Origin: Candidatus Competibacteraceae bacterium | Lineage (GTDB): Bacteria > Pseudomonadota > Gammaproteobacteria > Competibacterales > Competibacteraceae | Length of the DNA stretch: 53,210 nucleotides | Assembly (NCBI GenBank): GCA_016790045.1 | Contig: JAEUPW010000005.1 | Coordinates: 1 to 53,210 of the forward strand | Reading direction: 5' to 3' | Shown: positions 25,689 through 34,683 of the stretch, one piece after another | Layout: every line of letters starts with the position of its first letter | Position numbering within the stretch: position 1 is the first letter of the stretch | Translations under genes and position numbers: made by a program | The notes under the pieces: generated by a model | The model's database searches: none | The model's input: only the letters and a program-made list of their open reading frames with translations | Told to the model about the DNA's origin: nothing

Positions 25689-26444
25689 ATGATTTTTTTA
25701 CTGGCTTTAATCTGGGTGGCGGCGTGCCTTCCTATCGTATTGTTCTCTGTGTTCGACGTCAATGAAGAACTGCGATTCAACTATTCGTTAATGGCGCAAA
25801 TCGTGGCGCCCTTCGTCGCGGCGCTCTGTTGCTATTATTCGGCAAGCCGATTTTCGAGATTGGACTCGATCGACAAGATGTGGATTTTGATGGGTACGGG
25901 ACTCCTGTGCTGGGGTGTGGGCGCGATCCTGTACGCGCTGTATCCGATGCTGAACGATGGGCGGGAAACGCCGTTCCCGTGGTATTCGGACATCGGCTAT
26001 TTGCTGTTTGTGCCTTTCGTGTTGGCGGCGCTTTCGGTTTTTAAAAAGAGCGCGAATACGGAATTGCCGTTATTCGCAAAGCTCGGCGGCATCATTTTTT
26101 TCTCGGTGGCGCTCGCGCTGTCGGTTTATTTTAATTTGACGCGACTGACCGAAGCTAATTCGACAGCTTCTTACATCGCGATCCTGTGCTATGTTTTGGG
26201 GGACCCGTTAATATTGGCCAGCACTATGATGACCATGTCGGTCCTCACCGGCGATTCCGTCCGGCGCTGGTGGCTGATTCTGATCGGTTTGATCAGTTAT
26301 TACTTGGGCGATCTCGTTTACAACTATCTTTCCTTGCTGGGCGAATACAGTACGGGCAATCCGATCGATATCACGTGGCCCTTGGGCTTCGGTTTTATCG
26401 CCGTGGCCGCGCTGATGACAAGTCTGGAAAATAAAAGAGCTTAG
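25689..26444 (+). CDS. Unknown eight-helix membrane protein
   Basis: I do not recognise a family with confidence. This 251-residue protein has about eight hydrophobic segments, beginning at residue 2 and ending at about 245, with almost no soluble domain. Polar or aromatic motifs inside the membrane part include YSDIGYLLFVP, YVLGDPLILA and YYLGDLVYNYLSLLGEY. The pattern resembles the membrane sensor halves that sit before GGDEF/EAL or histidine-kinase domains, and the protein stops exactly where such an output would start. It may be a free-standing membrane sensor or a truncated one. Base use is AT-richer than its neighbours. It is convergent with an MBL hydrolase gene 20 bases away. Confidence 0.65.
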   Translation: MIFLLALIWVAACLPIVLFSVFDVNEELRFNYSLMAQIVAPFVAALCCYYSASRFSRLDSIDKMWILMGTGLLCWGVGAILYALYPMLNDGRETPFPWYSDIGYLLFVPFVLAALSVFKKSANTELPLFAKLGGIIFFSVALALSVYFNLTRLTEANSTASYIAILCYVLGDPLILASTMMTMSVLTGDSVRRWWLILIGLISYYLGDLVYNYLSLLGEYSTGNPIDITWPLGFGFIAVAALMTSLENKRA

Positions 26445-26464
26445 CTCGAAGTATGGCGAGTGGG

Positions 26465-27148
26465 CTATTCTGCGGTTTCTAAAAAGGATCGCAGAAAATC
26501 CGCAACGTTTGCGCGGCCCCGGAAAACGCCGTAATGCCCTTCGCAGAGAATATCGGACTCCAGTTCGAGCATCCGGCGCAACGAGTCAAGATAGTCGGCG
26601 CGATTGGATAACAAGCGCTCGTCCAGCGGCCCGTGCACATCTTGCGCGAACAGCACGGTTTGCCCGTCCGATTCCACCCAAAACGCCAGCGATCCCGGCG
26701 AGTGGCCGGGAATATGCAACGCGGTGATCGAGCGCTCGCCCAAAGTCAGGATTTGGCGGGCTCCGCTCAGGCGGCGGTCGACCGGGCAGGGACACATTTT
26801 GGCTCCATACCAACTGGCCGCGGTGACTTCGTTATCGGCGCGTTCCAGAAAATCCGCGTCCAAGTCGTGCGCGATCACCGGGCAGCCCAGGCGTTCGCGC
26901 AAGCCTGCGGCGCCGCCGCTGTGATCGTAGTGGCAATGCGTGAGCAGCAGGCAAGCGATCTGCTCGGGGCGCACGCCGGTTTTTCCGATCTGGTCGAGCA
27001 ACTGCGCCTGACCCCGGCCCGTGCCCGCATCCACCAGCGCCGCATGCCCGTCGAAATGGATCAGATACGTGGCGGCGTCTTCCGGGGCGGTCAGGCCGTA
27101 GCCGCCCACCTGAAAGATTTCGCGAGTGATGGTGATCGGGCGCAACAT
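26465..27148 (-). CDS. MBL-fold metallo-hydrolase
   Basis: This 227-residue protein has a metallo-beta-lactamase fold. The metal-binding motif HCHYDH (71-76) is complete, with further ligands in IPGHSPGSL, the Asp of FAQDVHG, and the late EGHYG histidine. It lacks a signal peptide and so is cytoplasmic. Its spacing and motifs fit the glyoxalase II/quorum-lactonase-like hydrolases, but no substrate can be assigned. The start at 27148 (MLRPITITREIF) has AAAGAG upstream and matches the start of the fold; an upstream in-frame start at 27202 adds 18 residues. It lies downstream of nusB on the same strand, 65 bases away. Confidence 0.88.
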   Translation of the reverse strand: MLRPITITREIFQVGGYGLTAPEDAATYLIHFDGHAALVDAGTGRGQAQLLDQIGKTGVRPEQIACLLLTHCHYDHSGGAAGLRERLGCPVIAHDLDADFLERADNEVTAASWYGAKMCPCPVDRRLSGARQILTLGERSITALHIPGHSPGSLAFWVESDGQTVLFAQDVHGPLDERLLSNRADYLDSLRRMLELESDILCEGHYGVFRGRANVADFLRSFLETAE

Positions 27149-27213
27149 TTGGATACTCTTTTTCGGGCTTTTGTGGGTGGAGTTCAAGGGCGACAGTGGC
27201 ATCGTTCAGCACT

Positions 27214-27681
27214 TCAGGGTGGGGCGTCGATTTCCGCGGGCCGGACCGTGCGAGCGACTTTATCGAGCACGCCGTTGACGAAGCGGTGCCCTTGCTCGGC
27301 CCCGAATATTTTGGCCAGTTCGACCGCTTCATTCAGCACGATCCGGTAGGCGATATCCGGATGGGCGATCAACTCGTAACCGCCGATGCGCAAAATGGCG
27401 CACTCCACCGGATCGATCTGGCCGATGGGGCGATCCAGGAACGGGGCCAGCACGGCGTCGATTTCCCCGGCGCGCTCCGGAATCTTAAACACCAATTCCC
27501 GGAAATAGTCCGGGTCGGCCTTGCCCAAATCCTGGTCGGCCAGAAACTGGGTCGCGATCCGGGCTGGCTCCTGCCCGGTCAATTGCCATTGATAGAGCGC
27601 TTGCGCGGCGCAACGGCGCGCCCAGGCGCGCTTGCCGGCGGGATTTTTGCCGGATGGCGGTTTGCGGTTGGGGTCGCGCAC
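27214..27681 (-). CDS. nusB: Transcription antitermination factor NusB
   Basis: This 155-residue protein is NusB, which with NusE (S10) binds BoxA RNA to promote antitermination at rRNA operons. The N-terminus is basic (KRAWARRCAAQALYQWQLTG), followed by FLADQDL, DYFRELV, PIGQIDPVECAILRIGGYEL and the closing VLNEAVELAKIFG, GHRFVNGVLDKVAR blocks typical of the family. The start is GTG at 27681, 3 bases after the ribH stop. The ribH-nusB order is a common proteobacterial arrangement and implies co-transcription with the riboflavin genes. The gene is intact. Confidence 0.96.
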   Translation of the reverse strand: MRDPNRKPPSGKNPAGKRAWARRCAAQALYQWQLTGQEPARIATQFLADQDLGKADPDYFRELVFKIPERAGEIDAVLAPFLDRPIGQIDPVECAILRIGGYELIAHPDIAYRIVLNEAVELAKIFGAEQGHRFVNGVLDKVARTVRPAEIDAPP

Positions 27682-27684
27682 GGT

Positions 27685-28164
27685 TCAACCTTTAAGCCGG
27701 CGCAGCAAACTGACCATTTCCAAGACCGACAAAGCGGCTTCGGCGCCTTTGTTGCCGGCCTTGGTGCCGGCGCGCTCCACCGCCTGATCGATGGTGTCCA
27801 CGGTCAGCACCCCGAAGCCGACCGGAATATCGTAGCGCAGCGACACGCTGGCCAGCCCTTTGGTGCATTCGCCGGCCACGTATTCAAAATGCGGCGTGCC
27901 GCCCCGGATGACCGCGCCGAGGGCGACGAGGCCATCGTAGCGCTCGCTGGCGGCCAGCCGCTGGGCGGCGAGCGGCAGCTCGAAGGAACCGGGGGTCCAG
28001 ATCAAGTCGAGATGGGTTTCGGGGACGCCGTGGCGGCGCAAGGCGTCGGTCGCGCCATCGACCAAACTCTGGACGATAAAGCTGTTGAACCGCGCCGCGA
28101 CCAGCGCGAAGCGGGCGTCTAAGGGCGGGGTGAAATCGCCTTCGATAACGGTGAGGTCGCTCAT
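27685..28164 (-). CDS. ribH: 6,7-dimethyl-8-ribityllumazine synthase
   Basis: This 159-residue protein is lumazine synthase, which condenses the ribityl-pyrimidine and 3,4-dihydroxy-2-butanone-4-phosphate to the direct precursor of riboflavin. Visible blocks are [14 protein letters not shown] (substrate phosphate and ribityl region), [29 protein letters not shown] containing the catalytic histidine (H near residue 90), [11 protein letters not shown] and [14 protein letters not shown]. The start at ATG 28164 is preferred to a TTG two codons upstream. It forms multimeric capsids in the family. It lies in the rib cluster between ribBX and nusB. Confidence 0.96.
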   Translation of the reverse strand: MSDLTVIEGDFTPPLDARFALVAARFNSFIVQSLVDGATDALRRHGVPETHLDLIWTPGSFELPLAAQRLAASERYDGLVALGAVIRGGTPHFEYVAGECTKGLASVSLRYDIPVGFGVLTVDTIDQAVERAGTKAGNKGAEAALSVLEMVSLLRRLKG

Positions 28165-28199
28165 GTGCAATTCCGTAGAGTCAGGGCGGTGAAGCGGGG

Positions 28200-29303
28200 C
28201 TAAGAGACGTATTCGACAACTTCGAGATTGAAACCCGACAAACCGCTGATGCGTTTGGGCGCGCTCAACACCCGCATTCGCCGAACGCCGATGTCGAGCA
28301 GGATTTGCGCGCCGATGCCGTAGGTGCGCAGTTCGACGGTCGAGTCGGAAGGCCGCGGCGGGTCGGCCGTTTCGAACTGATAGGCGCGCATTTTGCGGAT
28401 CAAAGAGGCGGGGTCTTCCTGGCGGCTCAGAAACACCACCACGCCGGCGTCTTCGCCCGCCACCCGCTGCAAGGCGGCGCGCAACGGCCAGCCGCTGTCG
28501 GGAAGGCGCAAAGCCAGCACATCGCTCAGCGCCTGTTGCACGTGAACCCGGACCAGCGCGGGTCGATCGGGATCGATTTCGCCCTTGACCAGGGCGAAAT
28601 GGATTTGCCGGCTGACCACATCTTGGTAGGTCAGCACCTGAAACGGGCCAAATTCGGTGTTCAGCACCACATCCGCTACCCGTTCGACGGTTTTTTCATT
28701 CTGCATCCGATAGCGGATCAGGTCGGCGATGGTGCCGATCTTGAGCGCGTGGCGGACGGCGAAAGCTTCGAGGTCGGGACGCCGCGCCATGGTGCCGTCT
28801 TCGTTCAGGATTTCCACGATCACCGCCGCCGGCTCCAGATCGGCCAGCCGGGTCAGATCGCAGCCGGCTTCGGTGTGGCCGGCCCGGGTCAGCACGCCGC
28901 CGGGCTGGGCCATCAGCGGAAAGATGTGGCCGGGCTGCACCAAATCCTCGGGCCGGGCGTCGGGGCGCACGGCGGCGCGCACGGTCAAGGCCCGGTCGTA
29001 GGCGGAGATGCCGGTGGTGACGCCTTGGGCGGCCTCGACCGAAACGGTGAAGTTGGTGGAGTAAGGCGTGGCGTTATCTTGCACCATCAGCGGCAGGCGC
29101 AACTGCTGGCAGCGTTCGCGGGTCAAGGTCAGACAGATCAGGCCACGGCCGTATCGGGCCATGAAATTGATGTCCTCCGGGCGGACCAGCGGGGCGGCCA
29201 TCAACAGATCGCCTTCGTTTTCGCGGTTCTCATCGTCCATGATGATGACCATTTTGCCTTGCCGGAGGTCGGCGAGGATAGCGTCGATGCTGTCAAGTTG
29301 CAT
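28200..29303 (-). CDS. ribB: 3,4-dihydroxy-2-butanone-4-phosphate synthase with degenerate GTP cyclohydrolase II domain (RibBX-like)
   Basis: This 367-residue protein has an intact DHBP synthase domain (about 1-200): [16 protein letters not shown] (acidic active site), [29 protein letters not shown] and the [12 protein letters not shown] block. The C-terminal half (about 205-365) is a GTP-cyclohydrolase-II-like fold, but the zinc site (normally three Cys as RCDCG) reads [11 protein letters not shown], with no Cys, so cyclohydrolase activity should be absent. Such fusions are described as RibBX in Shewanella and relatives. It therefore makes the four-carbon unit for riboflavin, and a separate RibA must exist elsewhere. 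It starts 2 bases after the ribE stop. Confidence 0.94.
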   Translation of the reverse strand: MQLDSIDAILADLRQGKMVIIMDDENRENEGDLLMAAPLVRPEDINFMARYGRGLICLTLTRERCQQLRLPLMVQDNATPYSTNFTVSVEAAQGVTTGISAYDRALTVRAAVRPDARPEDLVQPGHIFPLMAQPGGVLTRAGHTEAGCDLTRLADLEPAAVIVEILNEDGTMARRPDLEAFAVRHALKIGTIADLIRYRMQNEKTVERVADVVLNTEFGPFQVLTYQDVVSRQIHFALVKGEIDPDRPALVRVHVQQALSDVLALRLPDSGWPLRAALQRVAGEDAGVVVFLSRQEDPASLIRKMRAYQFETADPPRPSDSTVELRTYGIGAQILLDIGVRRMRVLSAPKRISGLSGFNLEVVEYVS

Positions 29304-29305
29304 GG

Positions 29306-29962
29306 CTATTTCCAAAAACCGTGTTCGCGCAACAGCGCCTCGGTCAAGCCGGCGCCGGGCCGGGCGGCGCGCTCGCCCAACAGCAGCCGCTCCAGATAGC
29401 GGGCGATCAAGTCCACTTCCAGATTGACCCGCCGGCCCACTGCAAAATCGGCGAGCGTGGTTTCCGCCAGCGTGTGAGGCACGATGTTCAGCTCGAAGGC
29501 CGCGCCGTCCACGCGATTGACGGTCAGGCTGACGCCATCGACGCAGATCGAGCCTTTCTCGGCGATGTAGCGAGCCAGCGCGTCCGGCGCTTGGACGCGC
29601 AGCCGCCACGAGCGGCCGTCCGGGCGCCACTCGCTCACCGTCCCGATGCCGTCGATGTGGCCGCTGACCCAATGGCCGCCGAGCCGGGTAGCCGGAGTCA
29701 GCGCCTTCTCCAGATTGACCGCCGCGCCGGGCCGGGCTTCGCCCAGCGTGGTGCGCGCCAGAGTTTCGCCCGAGACGTCCGCCCAAAAGCCGTCGCCCGG
29801 CAGCTCGGTCGCGGTCAGACAAACGCCGCTGACGGCGATGCTATCGCCGAGGCGCACGTCGCTCAAGTCGAGTTTGCCGGTGGCGACGCGCAAGCGGATG
29901 TCGCCGCCGCGCGGCTGGAGCGCGCCGATCGTGCCGACGGCGGCGATGATGCCGGTGAACAT
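29306..29962 (-). CDS. ribE: Riboflavin synthase, alpha subunit
   Basis: This 218-residue protein catalyses the dismutation of two 6,7-dimethyl-8-ribityllumazine molecules to riboflavin. It begins with the invariant MFTGII and contains two tandem lumazine-binding barrels (about 1-90 and 98-190). Each repeat has its substrate motif: [16 protein letters not shown] in the first and [17 protein letters not shown] in the second; HTLAETTL and [18 protein letters not shown] complete it. The length is normal. It follows ribD after 57 bases and precedes ribB by 2 bases, so co-transcription is likely. The symbol ribC is used in E. coli. Confidence 0.96.
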   Translation of the reverse strand: MFTGIIAAVGTIGALQPRGGDIRLRVATGKLDLSDVRLGDSIAVSGVCLTATELPGDGFWADVSGETLARTTLGEARPGAAVNLEKALTPATRLGGHWVSGHIDGIGTVSEWRPDGRSWRLRVQAPDALARYIAEKGSICVDGVSLTVNRVDGAAFELNIVPHTLAETTLADFAVGRRVNLEVDLIARYLERLLLGERAARPGAGLTEALLREHGFWK

Positions 29963-30019
29963 GCTCGCGTTACCCCGCTCGGAGTGTGATGGTCGGAAGG
30001 GCGGAAAGCAGGGGGCCGA

Positions 30020-31108
30020 TCAGCGCGGTCGCAGCGTCAACCGCCAGTCCCGGCCTACCGCCCGCGTGTCCAGTATCTCCAATTCCCGCCGTTCGCGCAT
30101 TCGCGTCAACTCCGGCAACCGAAACAGGCCGCGCGCGCGATCGCCCAGCAACAGCGGAGCCAGATAAATCACCAGTTCGTCCAGCAATCCGGCTTGCAGC
30201 AGCGCGCCGGCCAGCGCGGGGCCGCATTCGACGTGCAACTCGTTGCATTCGCGGCGGGCCAATTCGCCCGTGACGGCGCGCAAGTCCAACCCGCTGTCCA
30301 GGCGCGGCAGCACCGCGATGATGGCGTCGGCTTCGCGCAGCGGCGCTTGGCGGGCCGCGTCGGCGACGGCGGTACAAACCAGCACCGCTCCCGGCAAGCG
30401 GAAGGTTTTGGCGGTCGGCGGCGTTCGCAAGTCGGTGTCGAGAATCACCCGCAACGGCTGGCGCTCGGCTTCGGGCAAGCGGACGTTGAGGCCGGGATCG
30501 TCCGCCAGCAGCGTGCCGCTCCCGGTCATGATCGCCGAGCTGCGCGCCCGCAACCGCTGCACGTCGAGCCGCGCGGCTTCGCCGGTCAACCACCGGCTTT
30601 CGCCCGAAGCCAAAGCGGTGCGCCCGTCGAGGCTCATCGCCAGCTTGACGCGAACGAAAGGCCGGCCTTCGGTCATGCGCCGGATAAAACCGGGATTCAG
30701 CGCTTGGGCTTCCGCCGCCAGCAAACCGCACTCCACCGCGAGGCCCGCCTCCCGCAGGATCGCCAACCCCTTGCCCGCGACTTGCGGGTTCGGGTCGGTC
30801 ATCGCCGCCACCAGGCGCGAGACGCCGGCGTCAAGCAAGGCATCGGTGCAAGGCGGAGTTCGGCCGTAATGGCAGCAAGGCTCCAGAGTCACGTAAGCGG
30901 TCGCGCCGCGCGCCCGCTCGCCGGCCGCTTCCAGCGCGTTGGCTTCGGCGTGCGGTTCCCCGGCGCGCCGGTGCCAGCCTTCGCCGACGATAGCGCCCTC
31001 TCGCACCAGCACGCAACCGACCCTGGGGTTGGGATCGGTGTGGTAGAGGCCGCGTCGGGCGAGCGTCAAGGCGCGCGCCATAAAGCGGTAATCGTCGGGG
31101 AAGCTCAC
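30020..31108 (-). CDS. ribD: Bifunctional riboflavin biosynthesis deaminase/reductase
   Basis: This 362-residue protein has an N-terminal pyrimidine deaminase domain (about 1-150) and a C-terminal reductase domain (about 150-360). The zinc site of the deaminase is intact: HAE (53-55), then [12 protein letters not shown] with Cys78 and Cys87. The reductase contains [47 protein letters not shown] and [17 protein letters not shown] at 31108 is chosen because it starts the conserved [10 protein letters not shown] segment and overlaps the nrdR stop as GTGA, a common coupling. It performs steps 2 and 3 of the GTP branch. Confidence 0.95.
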   Translation of the reverse strand: MSFPDDYRFMARALTLARRGLYHTDPNPRVGCVLVREGAIVGEGWHRRAGEPHAEANALEAAGERARGATAYVTLEPCCHYGRTPPCTDALLDAGVSRLVAAMTDPNPQVAGKGLAILREAGLAVECGLLAAEAQALNPGFIRRMTEGRPFVRVKLAMSLDGRTALASGESRWLTGEAARLDVQRLRARSSAIMTGSGTLLADDPGLNVRLPEAERQPLRVILDTDLRTPPTAKTFRLPGAVLVCTAVADAARQAPLREADAIIAVLPRLDSGLDLRAVTGELARRECNELHVECGPALAGALLQAGLLDELVIYLAPLLLGDRARGLFRLPELTRMRERRELEILDTRAVGRDWRLTLRPR

Positions 31109-31575
31109 TGGTTCGCTGCGTCGGGCGTCTTTTGCAAGCGCTCGATTTCCTCGCGGAAGGCGTTCACGTCCTCGAAACTGAGATAGACCGAGGCGTAGCG
31201 GACGTAGGCCACTTGATCCAGATCGCGCAGTTCTTCCATGACCCATTCGCCGATGCGCTGGCTGCTCAGTTCCCGCTCGCCGCCGGCGCGGGCGCGGTTT
31301 TTGACCCGCAGCAGGGTTTCCTCGATCTGTTCGGCGCTGACCGGCCGTTTTTCCAGCGCGCGCAGCAAGCCGGTCCGCAGTTTCTCGTCCAGGAACGGCT
31401 CGCGGCGGCCGTCGCGTTTCACCACCGGCGGCATCAGCAATTCCGCTATTTCATAGGTGGTAAAGCGGGCGTTGCAGCGCGGGCATTCGCGGCGGCGGCG
31501 GACCTTGTCGCCCTCCGCCGACAGCCGCGAGTCGATCACCCGCGTGTCGGGCGTGCCGCAAAACGGACAATGCAT
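31105..31575 (-). CDS. nrdR: Transcriptional repressor NrdR
   Basis: This 156-residue protein is NrdR, the ATP/dATP-sensing repressor of ribonucleotide reductase genes. It starts with the zinc ribbon (MHCPFC at C3/C6 and CPRC at C31/C34) and continues with an ATP-cone ([30 protein letters not shown]). The C-terminus has the usual [15 protein letters not shown] helix. It is translationally coupled to ribD by a 4-base overlap and follows glyA after 30 bases, the normal gammaproteobacterial order. No NrdR box is apparent in this window. Confidence 0.96.
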   Translation of the reverse strand: MHCPFCGTPDTRVIDSRLSAEGDKVRRRRECPRCNARFTTYEIAELLMPPVVKRDGRREPFLDEKLRTGLLRALEKRPVSAEQIEETLLRVKNRARAGGERELSSQRIGEWVMEELRDLDQVAYVRYASVYLSFEDVNAFREEIERLQKTPDAANQ

Positions 31576-31605
31576 CGCCGCCGCCTCGCCCGCTTTAGCG
31601 GCCGA

Positions 31606-32859
31606 TCAAGCGTAGACCGGGAATTTGGCGCACAATTCGGCCACCTGCCCGCGCACGCGCTCCACGGTGGCCGGATGGTTCAAGTCGTCGAGGATATCGC
31701 AGATCCAGCCGGTCAGTTCGCGGGCTTCGCGCTCTTTGAACCCCCGCGTGGTGATGGCCGGCGAACCGATGCGGATGCCGCTGGTGACGAACGGCGATTG
31801 CGGGTCGTTGGGCACGGCGTTCTTGTTGACGGTGATCCAGGCCCGGCCCAGCGCGGCGTCGGCGGCTTTGCCGGTCAGGCCCTTGGCGATCAGGCTCACC
31901 AGAAACAGATGGTTGTCGGTGCCGCCGGAGACGACTTCATAGCCGCGCTCCAAAAAGGCGCCGGCCATGGCGCGGGCGTTGGCGACCACCTGCTTTTGAT
32001 AGTCGGCGAAATCCGGTTGCAGCGCCTCCAGCAGCGCGACCGCCTTGGCGGCGATGACGTGCATCAGCGGCCCGCCCTGAATGCCGGGGAACACCAGCGA
32101 ATTCAATTTCTTTTCGATCTCGGGGTTGGCGCGGGCCAGAATCAGGCCGCCGCGCGGGCCGCGCAAGGTCTTGTGGGTGGTGGTGGTGACGACATCGGCG
32201 AGAGGGATCGGGGTCGGGTAAACGCCGGCGGCCACCAGGCCGGCGACGTGCGCCATATCGACCACGAAATAAGCGCCCACCCGGTCGGCGATGGCGCGGA
32301 AGCGCTGCCAGTCCACCACGCGCGAGTACGCCGAGAAACCGGCCAGAATCATCCTGGGCTTGCATTCCAGGGCCAGCCGTTCCACCTGTTCGTAATCGAT
32401 CTCGCCGGTGGCTTCGTCTAAACCGTATTGGACCGCCCGGTAGAGCCGGCCGGAGAAATTGACCTTGGCCCCGTGAGTCAGATGGCCGCCGTGGGCCAGG
32501 CTCATCCCGAGCAGCGTCTCGCCGGGCTCCAGCAGCGCCATGTAGACCGCCGCGTTGGCCTGCGAGCCGGAATGCGGCTGGACGTTGGCGTAATCGGCCT
32601 TGAACAGTTGCTTGGCGCGGTCGATGGCCAGTCGCTCGGCGATATCGACGAATTCGCAGCCGCCGTAGTAGCGCTTGCCCGGATAACCTTCGGCGTATTT
32701 GTTGGTCAGCACCGACCCTTGCGCTTCCAGCACGCGGGGGCTGGCGTAATTTTCCGAGGCGATCAGCTCGATGTGATCTTCCTGACGCTGCTTTTCGCCT
32801 TGCAAGGCGCGCCACAATTCGTTGTCAAACCCGGCAATGCGCATTTCTCGACCGAACAT
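31606..32859 (-). CDS. glyA: Serine hydroxymethyltransferase
   Basis: This 417-residue PLP enzyme interconverts serine and glycine with tetrahydrofolate, a main supply of one-carbon units. Features are [23 protein letters not shown], the [17 protein letters not shown] block, [24 protein letters not shown], and the PLP-lysine signature [16 protein letters not shown]; the closing [11 protein letters not shown] is present. The length equals that of E. coli GlyA. ATG 32859 ([15 protein letters not shown]) has GAGG about 7 bases upstream; ATG 32844 is a possible alternative. It is the first gene of the glyA-nrdR-rib-nusB cluster. Confidence 0.97.
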   Translation of the reverse strand: MFGREMRIAGFDNELWRALQGEKQRQEDHIELIASENYASPRVLEAQGSVLTNKYAEGYPGKRYYGGCEFVDIAERLAIDRAKQLFKADYANVQPHSGSQANAAVYMALLEPGETLLGMSLAHGGHLTHGAKVNFSGRLYRAVQYGLDEATGEIDYEQVERLALECKPRMILAGFSAYSRVVDWQRFRAIADRVGAYFVVDMAHVAGLVAAGVYPTPIPLADVVTTTTHKTLRGPRGGLILARANPEIEKKLNSLVFPGIQGGPLMHVIAAKAVALLEALQPDFADYQKQVVANARAMAGAFLERGYEVVSGGTDNHLFLVSLIAKGLTGKAADAALGRAWITVNKNAVPNDPQSPFVTSGIRIGSPAITTRGFKEREARELTGWICDILDDLNHPATVERVRGQVAELCAKFPVYA

Positions 32860-33015
32860 TCGCGACCTCGGCAATAGCGGGCACCTGCCCGGCGGAAAGA
32901 GCGACGGGCAGGACGCGTAAAAAAACGAATTGTACTCTTATCGTCGAGGCGAACAAAACGGAGATCGTCCCGATCGGTCCGCGAGGCGCACCGAGAGCGT
33001 TTTCGGCGCGAGCGC

Positions 33016-33975
33016 TCAGCGCATCGGCGCTTCCAGAAAAGAATCCACCACGGCGGTCCAGGCGTTGGCGATGTTGCGCAGATCGTAACCGCCGCCGCCG
33101 ACCCCGATGATGCGGCCCTCGGCGTAGTCCTCGGCGATCTGGCAGAGCGCGCGCGCGGCGCGGCCGTGGGGGCGGGCGGTGTAGTGCAAATGCGCCAGCG
33201 GATCGCCGTTCAAGCCGTCGGCCCCGCAATTCATGAAAACGAATTGCGGCTCCCATCGGCGCACGAAAGCTTCGATCTTGTCCCACATCATCATAAAGTC
33301 GTCGTCGGCCGAGAGCGGCAGCAGGGGGATGTTCAGCTTGCGGCCCTTGGCCGCGCCCTTGCCCACTTCGTAGGAAAAACCGCTTTGCGGGAAGTTGTAG
33401 CGCCCGTCTTCGTGGATGTCGGCGAAGATGACGGTCGGGTCGGCCTCGAAGGGATAGAACACCCCGTCGCCGTGATGGGCGTCGATATCGACGTAGGCGA
33501 TGCGCTCCAGGCCGTAGTCTCGCTGCAAAATTTTGATGGCGACGGCGACATCGTTGAACACGCAAAAACCGGACGCGGTGTTGGGCATGCTGTGGTGCAG
33601 CCCGGCGATGGGCAGGAACGCGCGCCGCAGTTCCTCGTTCATCAGCTTGCGGGTGGCGTCGATCACCGAGCCCACCACTTTGACCGCATCCTCGTAAACG
33701 CCTTTGTAAGCCGGGGTGTCGCCGTAATCCAGCATGCCCTCGCCGGTTTTGGAATGGTGTTTGACCTTTTCGACGTACTCGGCGGTGTGAAACAATTTGA
33801 GCTGTTCCTCGGTCGCCATGACCGGGTGCAGGATGCGGACTTGATCCGCGAGTTGGCGGATGTGCATTTCATCCCAAAACGCGTGAATCCGATCCTCGCT
33901 GAAAGGGTGGTCTTCGAATCCGTAATGGCTCACCTCGTCGCCGGTGTAGACGGCTACTGTTTTGCTACGCGCCAT
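33016..33975 (-). CDS. Histone-deacetylase-family protein (AcuC/HDAC-like)
   Basis: This 319-residue protein is a class I/II-type zinc deacetylase fold enzyme. The active site is complete: paired His in AGLHHSM (127-128), the DIDAHHGDGV block (163-171) with zinc ligands D165 and H167, the third zinc Asp in NCGADGLNGDPLA, and the closing GVGGGGYDLRN. It has no signal peptide. Bacterial members deacetylate proteins, acetoin-related or polyamine compounds; the substrate cannot be told. The protein starts at ATG 33975 and is divergent from a hotdog acyl-CoA thioesterase, making a short acyl-metabolism neighbourhood. Confidence 0.93.
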   Translation of the reverse strand: MARSKTVAVYTGDEVSHYGFEDHPFSEDRIHAFWDEMHIRQLADQVRILHPVMATEEQLKLFHTAEYVEKVKHHSKTGEGMLDYGDTPAYKGVYEDAVKVVGSVIDATRKLMNEELRRAFLPIAGLHHSMPNTASGFCVFNDVAVAIKILQRDYGLERIAYVDIDAHHGDGVFYPFEADPTVIFADIHEDGRYNFPQSGFSYEVGKGAAKGRKLNIPLLPLSADDDFMMMWDKIEAFVRRWEPQFVFMNCGADGLNGDPLAHLHYTARPHGRAARALCQIAEDYAEGRIIGVGGGGYDLRNIANAWTAVVDSFLEAPMR

Positions 33976-34135
33976 ACGCTACTGGAGCCTCGTTGAAGGA
34001 TGTGGCCGGTTTTTCATCGGTTATGATAGTCGGCGTCGGCACCGGTTTGACCGGATCGTGACGCCGCTACCGCTCTGAACTAACCGGAATTCATTTTATC
34101 TCGAACCGCGTCGCATCACGCTCTTGGGAGCATTT

Positions 34136-34573
34136 ATGACCGCCATCGAACCCGACGACCGCGATCTTTTTCCCCGGGACCGGCAACCGACCGTCCGCAT
34201 CCTGGCGATGCCGGCCGACACCAATCCCGGCGGCAAGATCTTCGGGGGTTGGATCATGGCGCAGATGGACGTGGCCGGCGGCGTCGTCGCCTTGGAGTAC
34301 GCCGGAGGTCCGGTGGTGACGGTGGCGGTCGATTCCATGAAATTCCATCGGCCGGTCAACGTCGGCGATCTGGTGAGCTGTTTCGCGCGCATTCAAAAAA
34401 CCGGTTCGACCTCGATCACCGTGTTGGTGGAGGTGTTCACCCAGCGGGCGCACGATGGCACCTTGCAGACCGCCAAGGTCACCGAGGCGGTGATCGTGTA
34501 TGTCGCCATCGACGGCCAGGGCGCGCCGCGCGCGCTGCCGCAGCGGGGGCCGGATCGCGGCCGATACTGGTGA
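34136..34573 (+). CDS. Acyl-CoA thioesterase (hotdog, YciA-like)
   Basis: This 145-residue hotdog-fold protein hydrolyses acyl-CoA to the free acid and CoA. Features of the YciA/BFIT-like group are MPADTNPGGKIFGGWIMAQMDVAGG, with the catalytic-helix Asp, VTVAVDSMKFHRPVNVGDLVSC, and GSTSITVLVEVF. The length is normal for the family. ATG 34136 is chosen over an in-frame upstream TTG at 34124 because GGGAG lies 5 bases before it. Cytoplasmic. It is divergent from an HDAC-like gene and not obviously coupled to the CNNM gene 110 bases downstream. Confidence 0.93.
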   Translation: MTAIEPDDRDLFPRDRQPTVRILAMPADTNPGGKIFGGWIMAQMDVAGGVVALEYAGGPVVTVAVDSMKFHRPVNVGDLVSCFARIQKTGSTSITVLVEVFTQRAHDGTLQTAKVTEAVIVYVAIDGQGAPRALPQRGPDRGRYW

Positions 34574-34683
34574 TGGCCGGCGCGTGAAGCTCCATCGATG
34601 ATCGCATCTGACGGGGCGCCAGACGGCCGCTCGAAGCGACATCGCCTATACTCAACGTTCCGATCTGCTGGAAGAACGCGCGT

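Noticed and set aside
32860..33015. Possible FMN riboswitch or leader ahead of the glyA-rib cluster
   Set aside because: I found none of the conserved FMN-aptamer blocks (such as AGGATATGC-like and GGGGCCG-like segments) here or in the short gaps between rib genes.
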